The position numbers were made by a program, and so were the translations under genes. The notes under the pieces are model-generated. The model did not search any database. It was not told where the DNA came from and was given only the letters and a program-made list of their open reading frames with translations. A DNA stretch of 64,000 nucleotides from contig JAVJNS010000009.1 in NCBI GenBank assembly GCA_040217155.1, forward strand, positions 1 to 64,000. Direction: 5' to 3'. Source of the stretch: Pelagibius sp040217155 (GTDB lineage: Bacteria > Pseudomonadota > Alphaproteobacteria > Kiloniellales > Kiloniellaceae). The stretch's first letter is position 1. Each line of letters begins with the position of its first letter. This document shows positions 16,151 to 24,450 of this stretch, in pieces.

Positions 16151-16867
16151 TCAGCATTGGCGCCCTCGGGCGCGAACCTCCGCGAAGAACCAGGCCTCCG
16201 GCGGGTTGCCGCCCGCCGCAGCCTGTTCTGCATAGCGGCAGGCTTGGTCGAGCTCACCCATATCGAGGTGCGCAATGGCTAAGTTTCGCAGCCCGTCGCG
16301 AACCTGGGGATCAATTTCGAGAGCGCGGCGGTAGTGGACGGCCGCCTTATCCGGCTTTTCGGCGTGGCCATAGAGGCGGCCGAAGTCGATCTGCAGATCG
16401 GCATTTTCAGGCAAGAGAGCTTTGGCGCGCAGGAACAGGTCTTCTGCTTGGACAAAGGCCTTTTCGCGATCCCAGACCGCGTCCCGGTCCCAGACCGCCG
16501 CCGCCATACCCCAGTAGGAAGAGCCGTTGCCCGGATCCAACAGCCAAGCTTGATTGAAGCGCCGCATGGCCATGCCCGGTTGGCCTTCATCCATGAACTG
16601 CCAACCGCGCGCAATCATGCGTTCGGCGCCTTCTTCCACGGTAATGCCATAGGCGAGAGTGTTTTCAACGAGTTTGCGGTCGGCCTGCTTCAGGCTCTCG
16701 GTCTTCTCGACACCGCCAAACATCGGTCGCTCGTTGATCGGCCGGCGTTCCGGCGGCACCGGCGCGGCGCAGGCCGCCAGCAGGACTGCACAGGCCAGCC
16801 CCAGGGAAAGCAGTCGCAAGGGGCGCCGAACAGCGACCCACGCCCTATCATGACAGCTGAATAGCAT
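16151..16867 (-). CDS. TPR-containing lipoprotein
   Basis: From the ATG at 16867 the 238-residue product has a short basic start, a hydrophobic core (LRLLSLGLACAVLLAAC) and a lipobox LLAAC, so it should be a lipid-anchored envelope protein. TPR-like helical repeats follow: GMAMRRFNQAWLLDPGNGSSYWG, QAEDLFLRAKALLPENADLQIDFGRLYG and AVHYRRALEIDPQVRDGLRNLAIAHLD. No catalytic domain is seen; a scaffold role is inferred. There is no ribosome site before the ATG, and a strong promoter ends 7 bases upstream of it, so translation may be leaderless or begin at a TTG further in. Confidence 0.85.
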   Translation of the reverse strand: MLFSCHDRAWVAVRRPLRLLSLGLACAVLLAACAAPVPPERRPINERPMFGGVEKTESLKQADRKLVENTLAYGITVEEGAERMIARGWQFMDEGQPGMAMRRFNQAWLLDPGNGSSYWGMAAAVWDRDAVWDREKAFVQAEDLFLRAKALLPENADLQIDFGRLYGHAEKPDKAAVHYRRALEIDPQVRDGLRNLAIAHLDMGELDQACRYAEQAAAGGNPPEAWFFAEVRARGRQC

Positions 16868-16874
16868 CGCTTGA

Positions 16875-16902
16875 ATTATACCAAACGCTGCGTCAGCGGC
16901 AA
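16875..16902 (-). promoter_or_regulatory. sigma-70 promoter of the TPR lipoprotein gene
   Basis: On the minus strand, TTGCCG (16902-16897) and a perfect TATAAT (16880-16875) are separated by 16 bases. The predicted transcript start falls at or next to the ATG at 16867. Confidence 0.6.
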
Positions 16903-16953
16903 TGAAATTGGCAGGGCCGGCGGCAGTTCGCCGCCAGATCCCGGACACGAAAA

Positions 16954-16976
16954 CGGCCGCCCTTCCTGGGCGGCCG
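16954..16976 (-). terminator. cspA terminator
   Basis: Perfect arms CGGCCGCCC and GGGCGGCCG surround a short loop, followed by TTTTC on the minus strand. It lies 47 bases past the cspA stop and about 50 bases upstream of the next promoter. Confidence 0.75.
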
Positions 16977-17022
16977 GATCGAAAAGCTTTTCGGTCTCTA
17001 CTGGAACGGTCGGCTTAACAGT

Positions 17023-17229
17023 TCAGTCGGCGGCCTGAATATTCACCGCCTTGGGGCCGCGCGGGTCGGCCTGGACTTCAAAGCTCACCTTCTGGCCTTC
17101 GACCAGCGGGCCCATGCCCGAACGCTCGACGGCGGAGATGTGGACGAAAACGTCCTTGGATCCGTCCTCAGGCGCGATGAAACCAAAGCCCTTGGTGGTG
17201 TTAAAAAACTTCACGGTTCCCGTGATCAT
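17023..17229 (-). CDS. cspA: cold-shock domain protein
   Basis: The 68-residue single cold-shock domain has both RNA-binding motifs: KGFGFIAPEDG (RNP1) and VFVHISAVE (RNP2). Such proteins bind single-stranded RNA/DNA and melt mRNA structure. The sequence is typical of alphaproteobacterial CspA. It is monocistronic, with its own terminator and a 409-base gene-free region upstream that may include a long 5' leader, as in cold-regulated csp genes; cold induction is inferred only. The gene symbol follows family usage; the paralogue cannot be decided. Confidence 0.95.
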   Translation of the reverse strand: MITGTVKFFNTTKGFGFIAPEDGSKDVFVHISAVERSGMGPLVEGQKVSFEVQADPRGPKAVNIQAAD

Positions 17230-17638
17230 GGTCTGGGTCTTCCTTCGAACTTCAACGTAGTACGTCCCGGGGCATCCCCGCCCGAGCCGGGTGAAAGCAC
17301 GACAATGTCCAGGAAGACTCAGGGACGGGAATTCATCGGGTAAGGCTGGAGCCTAAGAGATGTACCGAGCCTGCGGCTTCTGACCTTACGTGTCCGTCAC
17401 CACCGCTACACCTAAATTGACTAGCTTTGGAAAGCAAGTCGAATCACGCGGTTTTTATCCAGTAATCCAAATGGATAAGACCTCTTTTTTGCCCCAGAGC
17501 ACAGCAAAACCGCCGAATCTTCCGCCGAATCGTTAACGTTGATCGCCTGCGGCCGAGAACAACCTGCTCGTTAGGCGCGGCGCCGGCCGGACGGACCCGG
17601 ATCCACCGACGATAGCCTAGGCAGCGTGCTGCAGAAAT
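17230..17638. other. gene-free region upstream of cspA
   Basis: No credible gene is seen in these 409 bases. Close to cspA there is a small CGGGG/CCCCG hairpin (about 17269-17281). Further up there is a dyad with arms TTATCCA (17455-17461) and TGGATAA (17472-17478). The stretch 17401-17500 is clearly more AT-rich than the flanks. This probably holds the cspA promoter and leader. Confidence 0.5.
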
Positions 17639-18481
17639 CTATTGTGTGCCCAGATCCAGCCGCCGCGCCGCCAGAGCCAGGCGCAGGTCCCGCACCATGG
17701 TCTCGACCTCGCCGGTCAGCGCGGCGACGGCCTGCGCCTGGGCTTCGGCCCGTGCATCGGCCTGCACCTTATAACTATTGCCGGAGGTGCTGAGGCGCCG
17801 CGTCGGCTCCGCCGAGGTCGCCGAAGCACTGGCGTAGGTGTAGCCGTTGCGCACGTCGACCAGGACGGCCTGGGCGAAGCCGTCCGCCTTCACATCCTCG
17901 GTCGGCAGGAAGAAACCGATCAGCGCGATCTTGGTCACCGAGAGGATATTCCCCTCCTCGTTCGACCGGCCGAAAGGTTCGTAGATCAGCACCGCGTCCA
18001 GATGCTGACGCGCAGCGCCATAGCGGACTGCTTTTACGACCTGAGCCAGCGACTTTCGGTATCCGCTCCAGGGATCGGCCCGGGAATCCGACGTTGGCGA
18101 CTCGGGCGCCGCCAGGGCGGCGATCAAGGGCGAGACCGGCACAAACTCGCCATAGCCGCTGCCGAGGCGCTGAGCCAGGCCGCGCCAGGCCTCTGCTTCG
18201 ATGGGCGGCACCGGTGTGAGTTCGCCATTTTCGATCCTCGCCAGGCCCAGACGCGTCGGGAAGCGCAGCTGCGGCTCAACGGCGGCGATCTCGGCAATCT
18301 CCGGATCGACGACTCCCGCCTGACCCGCCTGCGGCAAGCGGATCTCCCCGGCCGGCGGACTGGCGCTGTAACCCGCCAGGTACCGCGAGCCCGAGGTGGT
18401 CTGGACATAGGACCCGCAGGCCGTGAGCAGGCCCAGCGAAGCGGCCACTAAGGCCGCCGAAAACAGTCGTTTTGCGTGCAT
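17639..18481 (-). CDS. hypothetical lipoprotein (280 aa)
   Basis: The start at 18481 follows GGGGGAT. The leader MHAKRLFSAALVAASLGLLTAC ends in a lipobox (LLTAC), so the protein is probably lipid-anchored. The mature part has LRFPTRLGLARIENGELTPVPP, an alpha/beta stretch with YRKSLAQVVKAVRYGAARQHLDAVLIYEPFG, FFLPTEDVKADGFAQAVLVDVRNGYTYASASATS, and a helical C-terminus. This looks like a conserved envelope lipoprotein with a compact domain, but I cannot name a family. It is divergent from dapF, 177 bases away. Confidence 0.8.
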   Translation of the reverse strand: MHAKRLFSAALVAASLGLLTACGSYVQTTSGSRYLAGYSASPPAGEIRLPQAGQAGVVDPEIAEIAAVEPQLRFPTRLGLARIENGELTPVPPIEAEAWRGLAQRLGSGYGEFVPVSPLIAALAAPESPTSDSRADPWSGYRKSLAQVVKAVRYGAARQHLDAVLIYEPFGRSNEEGNILSVTKIALIGFFLPTEDVKADGFAQAVLVDVRNGYTYASASATSAEPTRRLSTSGNSYKVQADARAEAQAQAVAALTGEVETMVRDLRLALAARRLDLGTQ

Positions 18482-18658
18482 GTGATCCCCCACCTAGATG
18501 CTGCGCGCGGCCCCTCGCCGGCGCGCTGGATGTCATCCTTGCGCCACAAAGGCACGCTATGAGGGCGGGAATGGGGCCAAACCGTGGCATTGGGCCGAAG
18601 CCCTATCCTGCGCCGGACTTCCTGGACTTTTGCGGGCTTCCGGCCCTATAACCCGGCC

Positions 18659-19480
18659 ATGACCGGTCGCCCCTTTCTCAAGATGCACGGCCTGGGCAAC
18701 GACTTCGTGGTGGTCGATGCCCGGACCGCGCCCTTTCCACTGACGGACGCCCTGGCCCAGGCCATTGCCGACCGCCACGAAGGCGTGGGCTGCGACCAGC
18801 TGCTGATCCTGGAGCCGCCGACCAACGGCAGCGCCGACGTCTTCCTGCGCATCCGCAACCACGACGGCGGCGAGGTCGGCGCCTGCGGCAACGGCACGCG
18901 CTGCGTGGCTTCCCTGGTGATGGGCGAGCTGGGCCGCGAGGCGATTGTCATCGAGACCGCCGCCGGGCTGCTGCAGGCCCGCGCCGCCGGACCCGACCGC
19001 GTCACCGTCGACATGGGCGAAGCGCGCCTCGGCTGGCAGGACATCCCCTTGAGCGCGGAACGCGACACCCTGAACCTCGGCCTCTCCCTCGGCCCGATGG
19101 CCGATCCCGTCGGGGTCAGCATGGGCAATCCGCACGCGGTGTTCTTTGTCGAGGACGTGGAGGCCTTGGCGCTGGCCGAACTCGGCCCGGCCCTGGAACA
19201 CGACCCCCTCTTCCCGGAGCGCGCCAACATCGGCGCCGCCCAAGTGATCGGCGAGAACAAGCTGCGCCTGCGCGTCTGGGAGCGCGGCGTCGGCCTGACC
19301 CGCGCCTGCGGCTCCGGCGCCTGCGCCGCCGCCGTGGCCGCCGCCCGGCGCGGCCTCACCGGCCGCCGGGTCGAGGTGGTGTTGGACGGCGGCAGCCTCG
19401 TCCTCGAGTGGCGCGAGGACGGCCACGTGGAGATGACCGGCCCCGTCGCCATCGCTTTCACCGGGACGCTGCCGTCATGA
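18659..19480 (+). CDS. dapF: diaminopimelate epimerase
   Basis: DapF interconverts LL- and meso-diaminopimelate, the precursor of lysine and peptidoglycan, with two catalytic cysteines. The 273 residues have MHGLGNDFVVVDAR, the first catalytic Cys in GACGNGTRC (C76) and the second in RACGSGACA (C217). The start at 18659 is chosen by family similarity. Its TGA overlaps the ATG of mtaB (ATGA), so dapF, mtaB and ftsY are translationally coupled. Confidence 0.97.
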   Translation: MTGRPFLKMHGLGNDFVVVDARTAPFPLTDALAQAIADRHEGVGCDQLLILEPPTNGSADVFLRIRNHDGGEVGACGNGTRCVASLVMGELGREAIVIETAAGLLQARAAGPDRVTVDMGEARLGWQDIPLSAERDTLNLGLSLGPMADPVGVSMGNPHAVFFVEDVEALALAELGPALEHDPLFPERANIGAAQVIGENKLRLRVWERGVGLTRACGSGACAAAVAAARRGLTGRRVEVVLDGGSLVLEWREDGHVEMTGPVAIAFTGTLPS

Positions 19481-20772
19481 GCGCGGCCCAGAACAACGGC
19501 ACGCGCATCCTCACCTTCGGCTGCCGGCTGAACGCTTATGAGTCCGAGGTCATGCGCGGCCACGCCGCGGCGGCCGGGCTGAGCGACACGGTGATCGTCA
19601 ATACCTGTGCCGTCACCGGCGAGGCCGAGCGCCAGGCACGCCAGGCGATCCGCAAGGCACGCCGCGAGAACCCCGGGGCAAAGATCGTCGTCACCGGCTG
19701 CGCCGCGCAGATCGACCCGCAGGGCTACGCCGCCATGGCCGAGGTCGACCGGGTGCTCGGCAACGAGGAGAAGCTGCGCGCCGAGTCCTTCCTGCCCGGC
19801 GATGAAACGCGCGTGCGGGTCAACGACATCATGGCCATCACCGAGACCGCGCCGCAACTGATCGACGGCTTCGCCGAGCGCACCCGCGCCTTCGTGCAGG
19901 TGCAGCAGGGCTGTGACCACCGCTGCACTTTCTGCATCATCCCCTACGGCCGCGGCAACAGCCGCTCGGTACCGCTGGGCGAGGTGGTGCGCCAGGTCCG
20001 CGCGCTGGTGGAGCAAGGCACTGCCGAGGTGGTGCTGACCGGCGTCGACGTCACCTCCTACGGCGGTGACCTGCCGGGGCAACCCGCGCTCGGCCAGATG
20101 CTGCGCCGCCTGCTGGCCCAGGTGCCGGCGTTGAAGCGCCTGCGTCTCTCCTCCCTCGACGCCATCGAACTCGACCCCGACCTGCGCCGCCTCATCGCCG
20201 AGGAGCCGCGCCTCATGCCGCATCTGCATCTCTCGCTGCAGGCCGGCGACGACATGATCCTGAAGCGCATGAAGCGTCGCCATTCGCGCCAGCAGGCCGT
20301 CGATCTTTGCGCGGAGCTGCGCGAACTGCGTCCGGGCATCGTTTTCGGCGCCGACCTCATCGCCGGTTTTCCAACCGAGACCGAGGCGATGTTCGAGAAC
20401 TCATTGAAGCTGGTCGAGGACTGCGGCCTCACCTACCTGCACGTCTTCCCCTATTCGGCGCGCAAGGGCACACCGGCGGCGAAGATGCCGCAGCTGCCCC
20501 TGGCCATCCGCAAGGCGCGCGCGGCGCGCCTGCGCGCTGCCGGAGAGGCCGCGCTGACCCGCTTCCTCGACAGCCAGGTCGGCAAGGCGGCCTCGGTGCT
20601 GATCGAACGGCAGCTCGACGACGGTCGCCTGCTCGGCCGCAGCGAGACCTTCGCAGAGGTGATCCTGCCCGGCGGCCAGATCGGCGAGCTCGTCGACGTG
20701 ACCATCGATGGCCGCGAAGGCGCGCGCCTCACTGGCCTGCCCCTGCAACAAAAGCTTTCCCCCGCGGCGTGA
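19477..20772 (+). CDS. mtaB: tRNA t6A37 methylthiotransferase MtaB
   Basis: MtaB is a radical-SAM enzyme that adds a methylthio group to t6A37 in ANN-decoding tRNAs. The 431 residues carry the N-terminal cluster cysteines C16 (FGCRLNAYESE), C44 (NTCAVTGEAERQ) and C75 (VTGCAAQ), the radical-SAM CDHRCTFC (C146, C150, C153) and the LRLSSLDAIELD and GADLIAGFPTET segments, with a C-terminal TRAM-like part. These features separate it from MiaB. It starts inside the dapF stop and ends in the ftsY start. Confidence 0.95.
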   Translation: MSAAQNNGTRILTFGCRLNAYESEVMRGHAAAAGLSDTVIVNTCAVTGEAERQARQAIRKARRENPGAKIVVTGCAAQIDPQGYAAMAEVDRVLGNEEKLRAESFLPGDETRVRVNDIMAITETAPQLIDGFAERTRAFVQVQQGCDHRCTFCIIPYGRGNSRSVPLGEVVRQVRALVEQGTAEVVLTGVDVTSYGGDLPGQPALGQMLRRLLAQVPALKRLRLSSLDAIELDPDLRRLIAEEPRLMPHLHLSLQAGDDMILKRMKRRHSRQQAVDLCAELRELRPGIVFGADLIAGFPTETEAMFENSLKLVEDCGLTYLHVFPYSARKGTPAAKMPQLPLAIRKARAARLRAAGEAALTRFLDSQVGKAASVLIERQLDDGRLLGRSETFAEVILPGGQIGELVDVTIDGREGARLTGLPLQQKLSPAA

Positions 20773-21719
20773 GCGATACGGCAGACCAGAAGAAGGGCGG
20801 CTGGTTTCAGCGCCTGAAGGCCGGGCTCAGCCGCTCCTCCGGCAGGCTCGGCGACGGCATCACCGGTATCTTCACCAAGCGCAAGCTCGACGACGCGGCG
20901 CTGGAGGAGTTGGAGGAATTGCTGATCACCGCCGACCTCGGCGTGGCCACCGCGGCGCGGCTCACCGCCAATCTGGCCAAGACCCGCTTCGACAAGGAGG
21001 TCGATCCGCGGGAAGTGCGCGAGGCCCTGGCCGAAGATATCGCCGGCATCCTCGATCCCGTTGCGCAGCCTTTGATTCTCAATCCCGACAGCAAGCCCAG
21101 TGTGGTGCTGGTGGTCGGTGTCAACGGCTCCGGCAAGACCACCACCATCGGCAAGCTGGCCACCCACTATCGGCGCCAGGGCCTCTCGGTGCGGCTCGCC
21201 GCCGGCGACACCTTCCGCGCCGCCGCCATCGAGCAACTGAAGATCTGGGGTCAGCGTAGCGACTGCCCGGTGGTCGCCGGCAAACAGGGCGCCGACTCCG
21301 CCGGCCTCGCCTTCGAGGCTGTGGAGCAGGCCAAGGCCGCTGGCGACGACCTGCTGCTGATCGACACCGCCGGTCGGCTGCACAACAAGACCGAACTGAT
21401 GGCCGAGTTGCAGAAGATCGCCCGGGTCATCAAGAAGGTGGAGCCCGAGGCGCCGCACCACGTGGTCCTGGTGCTCGACGCGACGACCGGCCAGAACGCC
21501 CTGGCCCAGGTCGGCACTTTCAAGGAACTGGTCGAGATCACCGGACTGGTGGTGACCAAGCTGGACGGCTCGGCGCGCGGCGGCGTGCTGGTCGCCCTGG
21601 CCGAGAAATTCGGCCTGCCGGTGCATGTCATCGGCGTTGGCGAAGGTGCCGAGGATTTCCGCCCCTTCACCGCCCGTGACTTCGCCCGCGCCCTCGTCGG
21701 GCTTGACGAAAAGCAATAG
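20769..21719 (+). CDS. ftsY: signal recognition particle receptor FtsY
   Basis: FtsY is the membrane-associated GTPase that receives the Ffh-ribosome complex. The 316 residues start with GTG overlapping the mtaB stop (GTGA). They contain an N domain, the P-loop GVNGSGKTTT (G117-T124), AAGDTFRAAAIEQL, DTAGRLHNKTELM and TKLDGSARGGVLVAL, and end FRPFTARDFARALVG. The long acidic A domain of E. coli FtsY is absent; a short basic N-terminus (FQRLKAGLSRSSGRLGDGI) may contact lipid, as in many alphaproteobacteria. Confidence 0.97.
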   Translation: MSDTADQKKGGWFQRLKAGLSRSSGRLGDGITGIFTKRKLDDAALEELEELLITADLGVATAARLTANLAKTRFDKEVDPREVREALAEDIAGILDPVAQPLILNPDSKPSVVLVVGVNGSGKTTTIGKLATHYRRQGLSVRLAAGDTFRAAAIEQLKIWGQRSDCPVVAGKQGADSAGLAFEAVEQAKAAGDDLLLIDTAGRLHNKTELMAELQKIARVIKKVEPEAPHHVVLVLDATTGQNALAQVGTFKELVEITGLVVTKLDGSARGGVLVALAEKFGLPVHVIGVGEGAEDFRPFTARDFARALVGLDEKQ

Positions 21720-21739
21720 ATCGAACTCGACCGGGATAC

Positions 21740-22711
21740 CTAAGCCGCCGCTTCGACCATTTCACTGAACGGCGTCGCCGGCCCCGGCGGCACGATGGCG
21801 GGGTTAGTGACGCCGAGGTCGTCGTAATAGTGGCGCTTCACGTGGTCGAGCTTCACCGTCTCGGCGACGCCCGGCCATGCGTAGAGGCGCCGCGTGTGGG
21901 CCTCCAGCAGGGGATAGTCGGCAAGGCGTTTCAGGTTCACCTTCAAGGCCCCGGCATAGGCCGCGTCGAGACGCACCAGGGTCGGGAACAGCAGCCAGTC
22001 GGCTTCGGTGGCGCATCGCCCCAACAGGTAGGGGCGGTCGTCGCCGAGTTGTGATTCCAACTGATCGAGCGCTGCAAAGAACTCGGCGACTGCCGCGTCG
22101 AAAGCCGCTTGGTCCGGCGCGAAGCCGGCCTTGTAGACGCCGCCGTTCACGCGGCGGCGGATGAAGCCGCCGAGCGCGTCGATGTCGTCGCGCAGGCGGG
22201 CCGGGTAGAAGGTGAGATCGCTGCCGCGCAGGCCGGAAAACCCGAGATCGAGCATGCGCATGATGTCGGCCGACTCGGTGCTGACGATGGTTTTGGTCGC
22301 GCTGTCCCACAACACCGGGACAGTGACTTTGCCGGTGAAGCTCGGTGCCGCCTGCACGTAGAGCTGCCACAGCGCCGTTGCGCCGTTGGCAGTATCTAAG
22401 GTGACATCCGGAAAGATGGGATCGGGCTGGAAGACCCAGCCGCTAGGACCGCTCCAACGCGGGTGCAGCACCGACATCGGCAGCACCTCCGCCAGCCCGA
22501 GCAACGCCCGGTAGAGGATCGTGCGATGGGCGAAGGGGCAGGCATAGGAGACATAGAGGTGATAGCGGCCTGCCGCTGCTGGAAACGCCGCTGCAGGATC
22601 GGCGTTCACCCAGTTGTGGAACAGCGGCTCGGACTGCTGCGCCCGCGCCGCCTCGTAAGCCGCGCGGTCTCGTACCTGCGGGTGCCAGTGACCGTGAATG
22701 AGTGCCTTCAT
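21740..22711 (-). CDS. glutathionyl-hydroquinone reductase (YqjG/ECM4-type GST)
   Basis: This 323-residue xi-class glutathione transferase relative has the nucleophile in SYACPFAHRTILYRALLGL (C58). The family reduces glutathionyl-hydroquinones, releasing GSH and quinol. Other family features are FPDVTLDTANGATALWQLY, VPVLWDSATKTIVSTESADIMRML, FIRRRVNGGVYKAGFAPDQAAFDAAV and the C-terminal helical domain with RCATEADWLLFPTLVRLD. It is convergent with ftsY, only 20 bases apart. The substrate is unknown; no quinone-degradation genes lie nearby. Confidence 0.92.
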   Translation of the reverse strand: MKALIHGHWHPQVRDRAAYEAARAQQSEPLFHNWVNADPAAAFPAAAGRYHLYVSYACPFAHRTILYRALLGLAEVLPMSVLHPRWSGPSGWVFQPDPIFPDVTLDTANGATALWQLYVQAAPSFTGKVTVPVLWDSATKTIVSTESADIMRMLDLGFSGLRGSDLTFYPARLRDDIDALGGFIRRRVNGGVYKAGFAPDQAAFDAAVAEFFAALDQLESQLGDDRPYLLGRCATEADWLLFPTLVRLDAAYAGALKVNLKRLADYPLLEAHTRRLYAWPGVAETVKLDHVKRHYYDDLGVTNPAIVPPGPATPFSEMVEAAA

Positions 22712-22830
22712 GCTGCGGATTCCTCCTCACAGAATGGAGGCCGCGCAACGCCGTTGCTTGGGGAAAGGAGGGGGAACAGCGGCGCGCGGCCCGGGACCGG
22801 AGACAAGTTTTGTTCTGACTGGCACGGCGA

Positions 22831-23253
22831 TCAGGCGATCGCTTTTTTACCGAAGAAGTCGGGCGACTTGACGGCATAGGCGCCGCTGCCGAGCAGGGCC
22901 TGCACCAAGCTCGCCGCGATCAGGAATACCGGATACTCCCAGCCACCGCCTTCGGCGGAGAAAACCCAGCCATTGCCGGAATGGAACCAAGTGGCGCCGA
23001 CCAGCACCGGCAGCAGGGCAAGGGCGGCCAAGCGGGTCTGGAAACCCAGGATCAGAGCGGTGCCGCCGACGATTTCGGCGAAGATGGTCAGGTAGGCGAA
23101 TACACCATGCAAACCGATGGACTCGTAAAAGCCGACCGTGCCGGGAACGGTGAAAACAATGACCTTCAGATAGAGGCTGTGGGCCAGGAACATGATGCCG
23201 AGCGCGACCCGAAGGACGAGGGCGGCATAGGGAGCAGTTCTGCTATCGATCAT
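22831..23253 (-). CDS. DoxX family membrane protein
   Basis: The 140-residue protein has four hydrophobic segments and the DoxX pattern (LVLRVALGIMFLAHSLYLKV, GLHGVFAYLTIFAEIVGGTALILG, LALLPVLVGATWFHSGNGWVF). DoxX relatives are linked to quinone or thiosulfate redox and oxidative stress, but this type is functionally undefined. The ATG at 23253 follows GGAGAAG; the longer frame to 23385 runs over the operator region. It is divergent from a LysR gene 125 bases away, so it is very probably controlled by it. Confidence 0.88.
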   Translation of the reverse strand: MIDSRTAPYAALVLRVALGIMFLAHSLYLKVIVFTVPGTVGFYESIGLHGVFAYLTIFAEIVGGTALILGFQTRLAALALLPVLVGATWFHSGNGWVFSAEGGGWEYPVFLIAASLVQALLGSGAYAVKSPDFFGKKAIA

Positions 23254-23351
23254 GGTGCTTCTCCGCTTGCGTGACGCCCGTGGAACCGGATGCGTCTTGT
23301 GATGCCGAGAGAGATATGGTTTGCTTTGATGCACGTCCATCGTCAAAAATC

Positions 23352-23376
23352 GCAATCTTTTATTGCAAATTAGCAA
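23352..23376. promoter_or_regulatory. LysR-type operator between doxX and lysR
   Basis: Two overlapping dyads are present: GCAAT-N5-ATTGC (23352-23366) and TTGC-N6-GCAA (23363-23376). They share a middle half-site in an AT-rich gap between divergent genes, as expected for a LysR regulator binding as a tetramer. Confidence 0.6.
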
Positions 23377-23378
23377 AC

Positions 23379-24305
23379 ATGACATCGAACCGAGATATCG
23401 CTGGCGACCTGCGCACCCTACTGGCCATCGCCAGAGAAGGTACCCTGGCCGGCGCCGCGCGCCGCCTCAAAGTGAACCATTCCACCGTGTTTCGCCGGCT
23501 CGGCGCCATTGAGGCGCGGCTCGGCACCCGCCTTTTCGAGCGCCAGGACGGCGCCTATGCGACCACCACCGCCGGCGAGGACCTGCTGCGCACCGCCGAG
23601 CGCGTCGAAGCCGAGGTGGAGGCGCTGGAGCGCCGGCTCAGCGGCCAGGATCTGCGGCTGACGGGCAGCCTCCGCCTGACCGCCCCCGACGATCTTGCCG
23701 AGATCATCGTCATGCCGTTGCTGGCGGAGTTTCGCCAGACCTATCCCGATATCACCGTCGAACTGGTCATCGACAATCGGATGTTGAACCTGACCAGGCG
23801 TGAAGCCGACATCGCCCTGCGCCCGACCCTGCGGCCACCGGAAACGCTGGCCGGCCGGCGTATCTGTGGCCTCGCCACCGCCATTTATGCCGCCGCCACA
23901 GAGCCCGAAGATTCTGCCGTCGGAGCGGGCCGGCGCTGGGTGGCCTGGGAGGAAGGCGGCGGCCCGCAGACGGCGGCACGCTGGATGAACGAAAACGTCG
24001 ACCGCCACAGCATCGCCTTCCGCTCCAATTCGATGCTCAATCAAGCAAGCGCCGCACGCAACGGCCTTGGCCTGGCGATAGTCCCCTGCTTCCTGGCCGA
24101 CAGCGATCCCCGCTTGCAACGAGTCGCCGGACCGCTGCCTGAGCTGAAGACCGAGCTCTGGCTGCTGACTCACCCGGACCTGCAACGTACGGCGCGCATC
24201 CGAGTCCTGCTCGACCTGCTCTACGACAACCTCAGGCGGCGGCGCGAACTCTTCGAAGGCAAGCGAGCCAGCCAATCGGGTCAGAACAGGGACGCGCATC
24301 CTTGA
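23379..24305 (+). CDS. LysR family transcriptional regulator
   Basis: The 308-residue protein has an N-terminal winged helix-turn-helix (LRTLLAIAREGTLAGAARRLKVNHSTVFRRLGAIEARLGTRLFERQDGAYATTTAGEDLL), a coiled linker, and the periplasmic-binding-like effector domain (SLRLTAPDDLAEIIVMPLLAEFRQTYPDITVELVID). The VNHSTVFRRL recognition helix is of the subgroup with short linker helices that regulate neighbouring genes. The start is at 23379. It is divergent from doxX with a clear dyad operator between them. The effector is unknown. Confidence 0.95.
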   Translation: MTSNRDIAGDLRTLLAIAREGTLAGAARRLKVNHSTVFRRLGAIEARLGTRLFERQDGAYATTTAGEDLLRTAERVEAEVEALERRLSGQDLRLTGSLRLTAPDDLAEIIVMPLLAEFRQTYPDITVELVIDNRMLNLTRREADIALRPTLRPPETLAGRRICGLATAIYAAATEPEDSAVGAGRRWVAWEEGGGPQTAARWMNENVDRHSIAFRSNSMLNQASAARNGLGLAIVPCFLADSDPRLQRVAGPLPELKTELWLLTHPDLQRTARIRVLLDLLYDNLRRRRELFEGKRASQSGQNRDAHP

Positions 24306-24450
24306 AGAGCGACCTTTCGCGCCTCATCTATTCCCGCATATTGGCACCCGCGCATCGGTTCAGGCATGCTGGCCCTTTTATGCCGACGCGGACGTGGTGG
24401 CTGGGTCAGCTCCGGCGCCGGCGATTTGCGACGACCCCCCTTACTAAGCG

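Noticed and set aside
18646..20283. Long minus-strand frame opposite dapF-mtaB
   Set aside because: Antisense shadow; both sense genes have full catalytic motifs.
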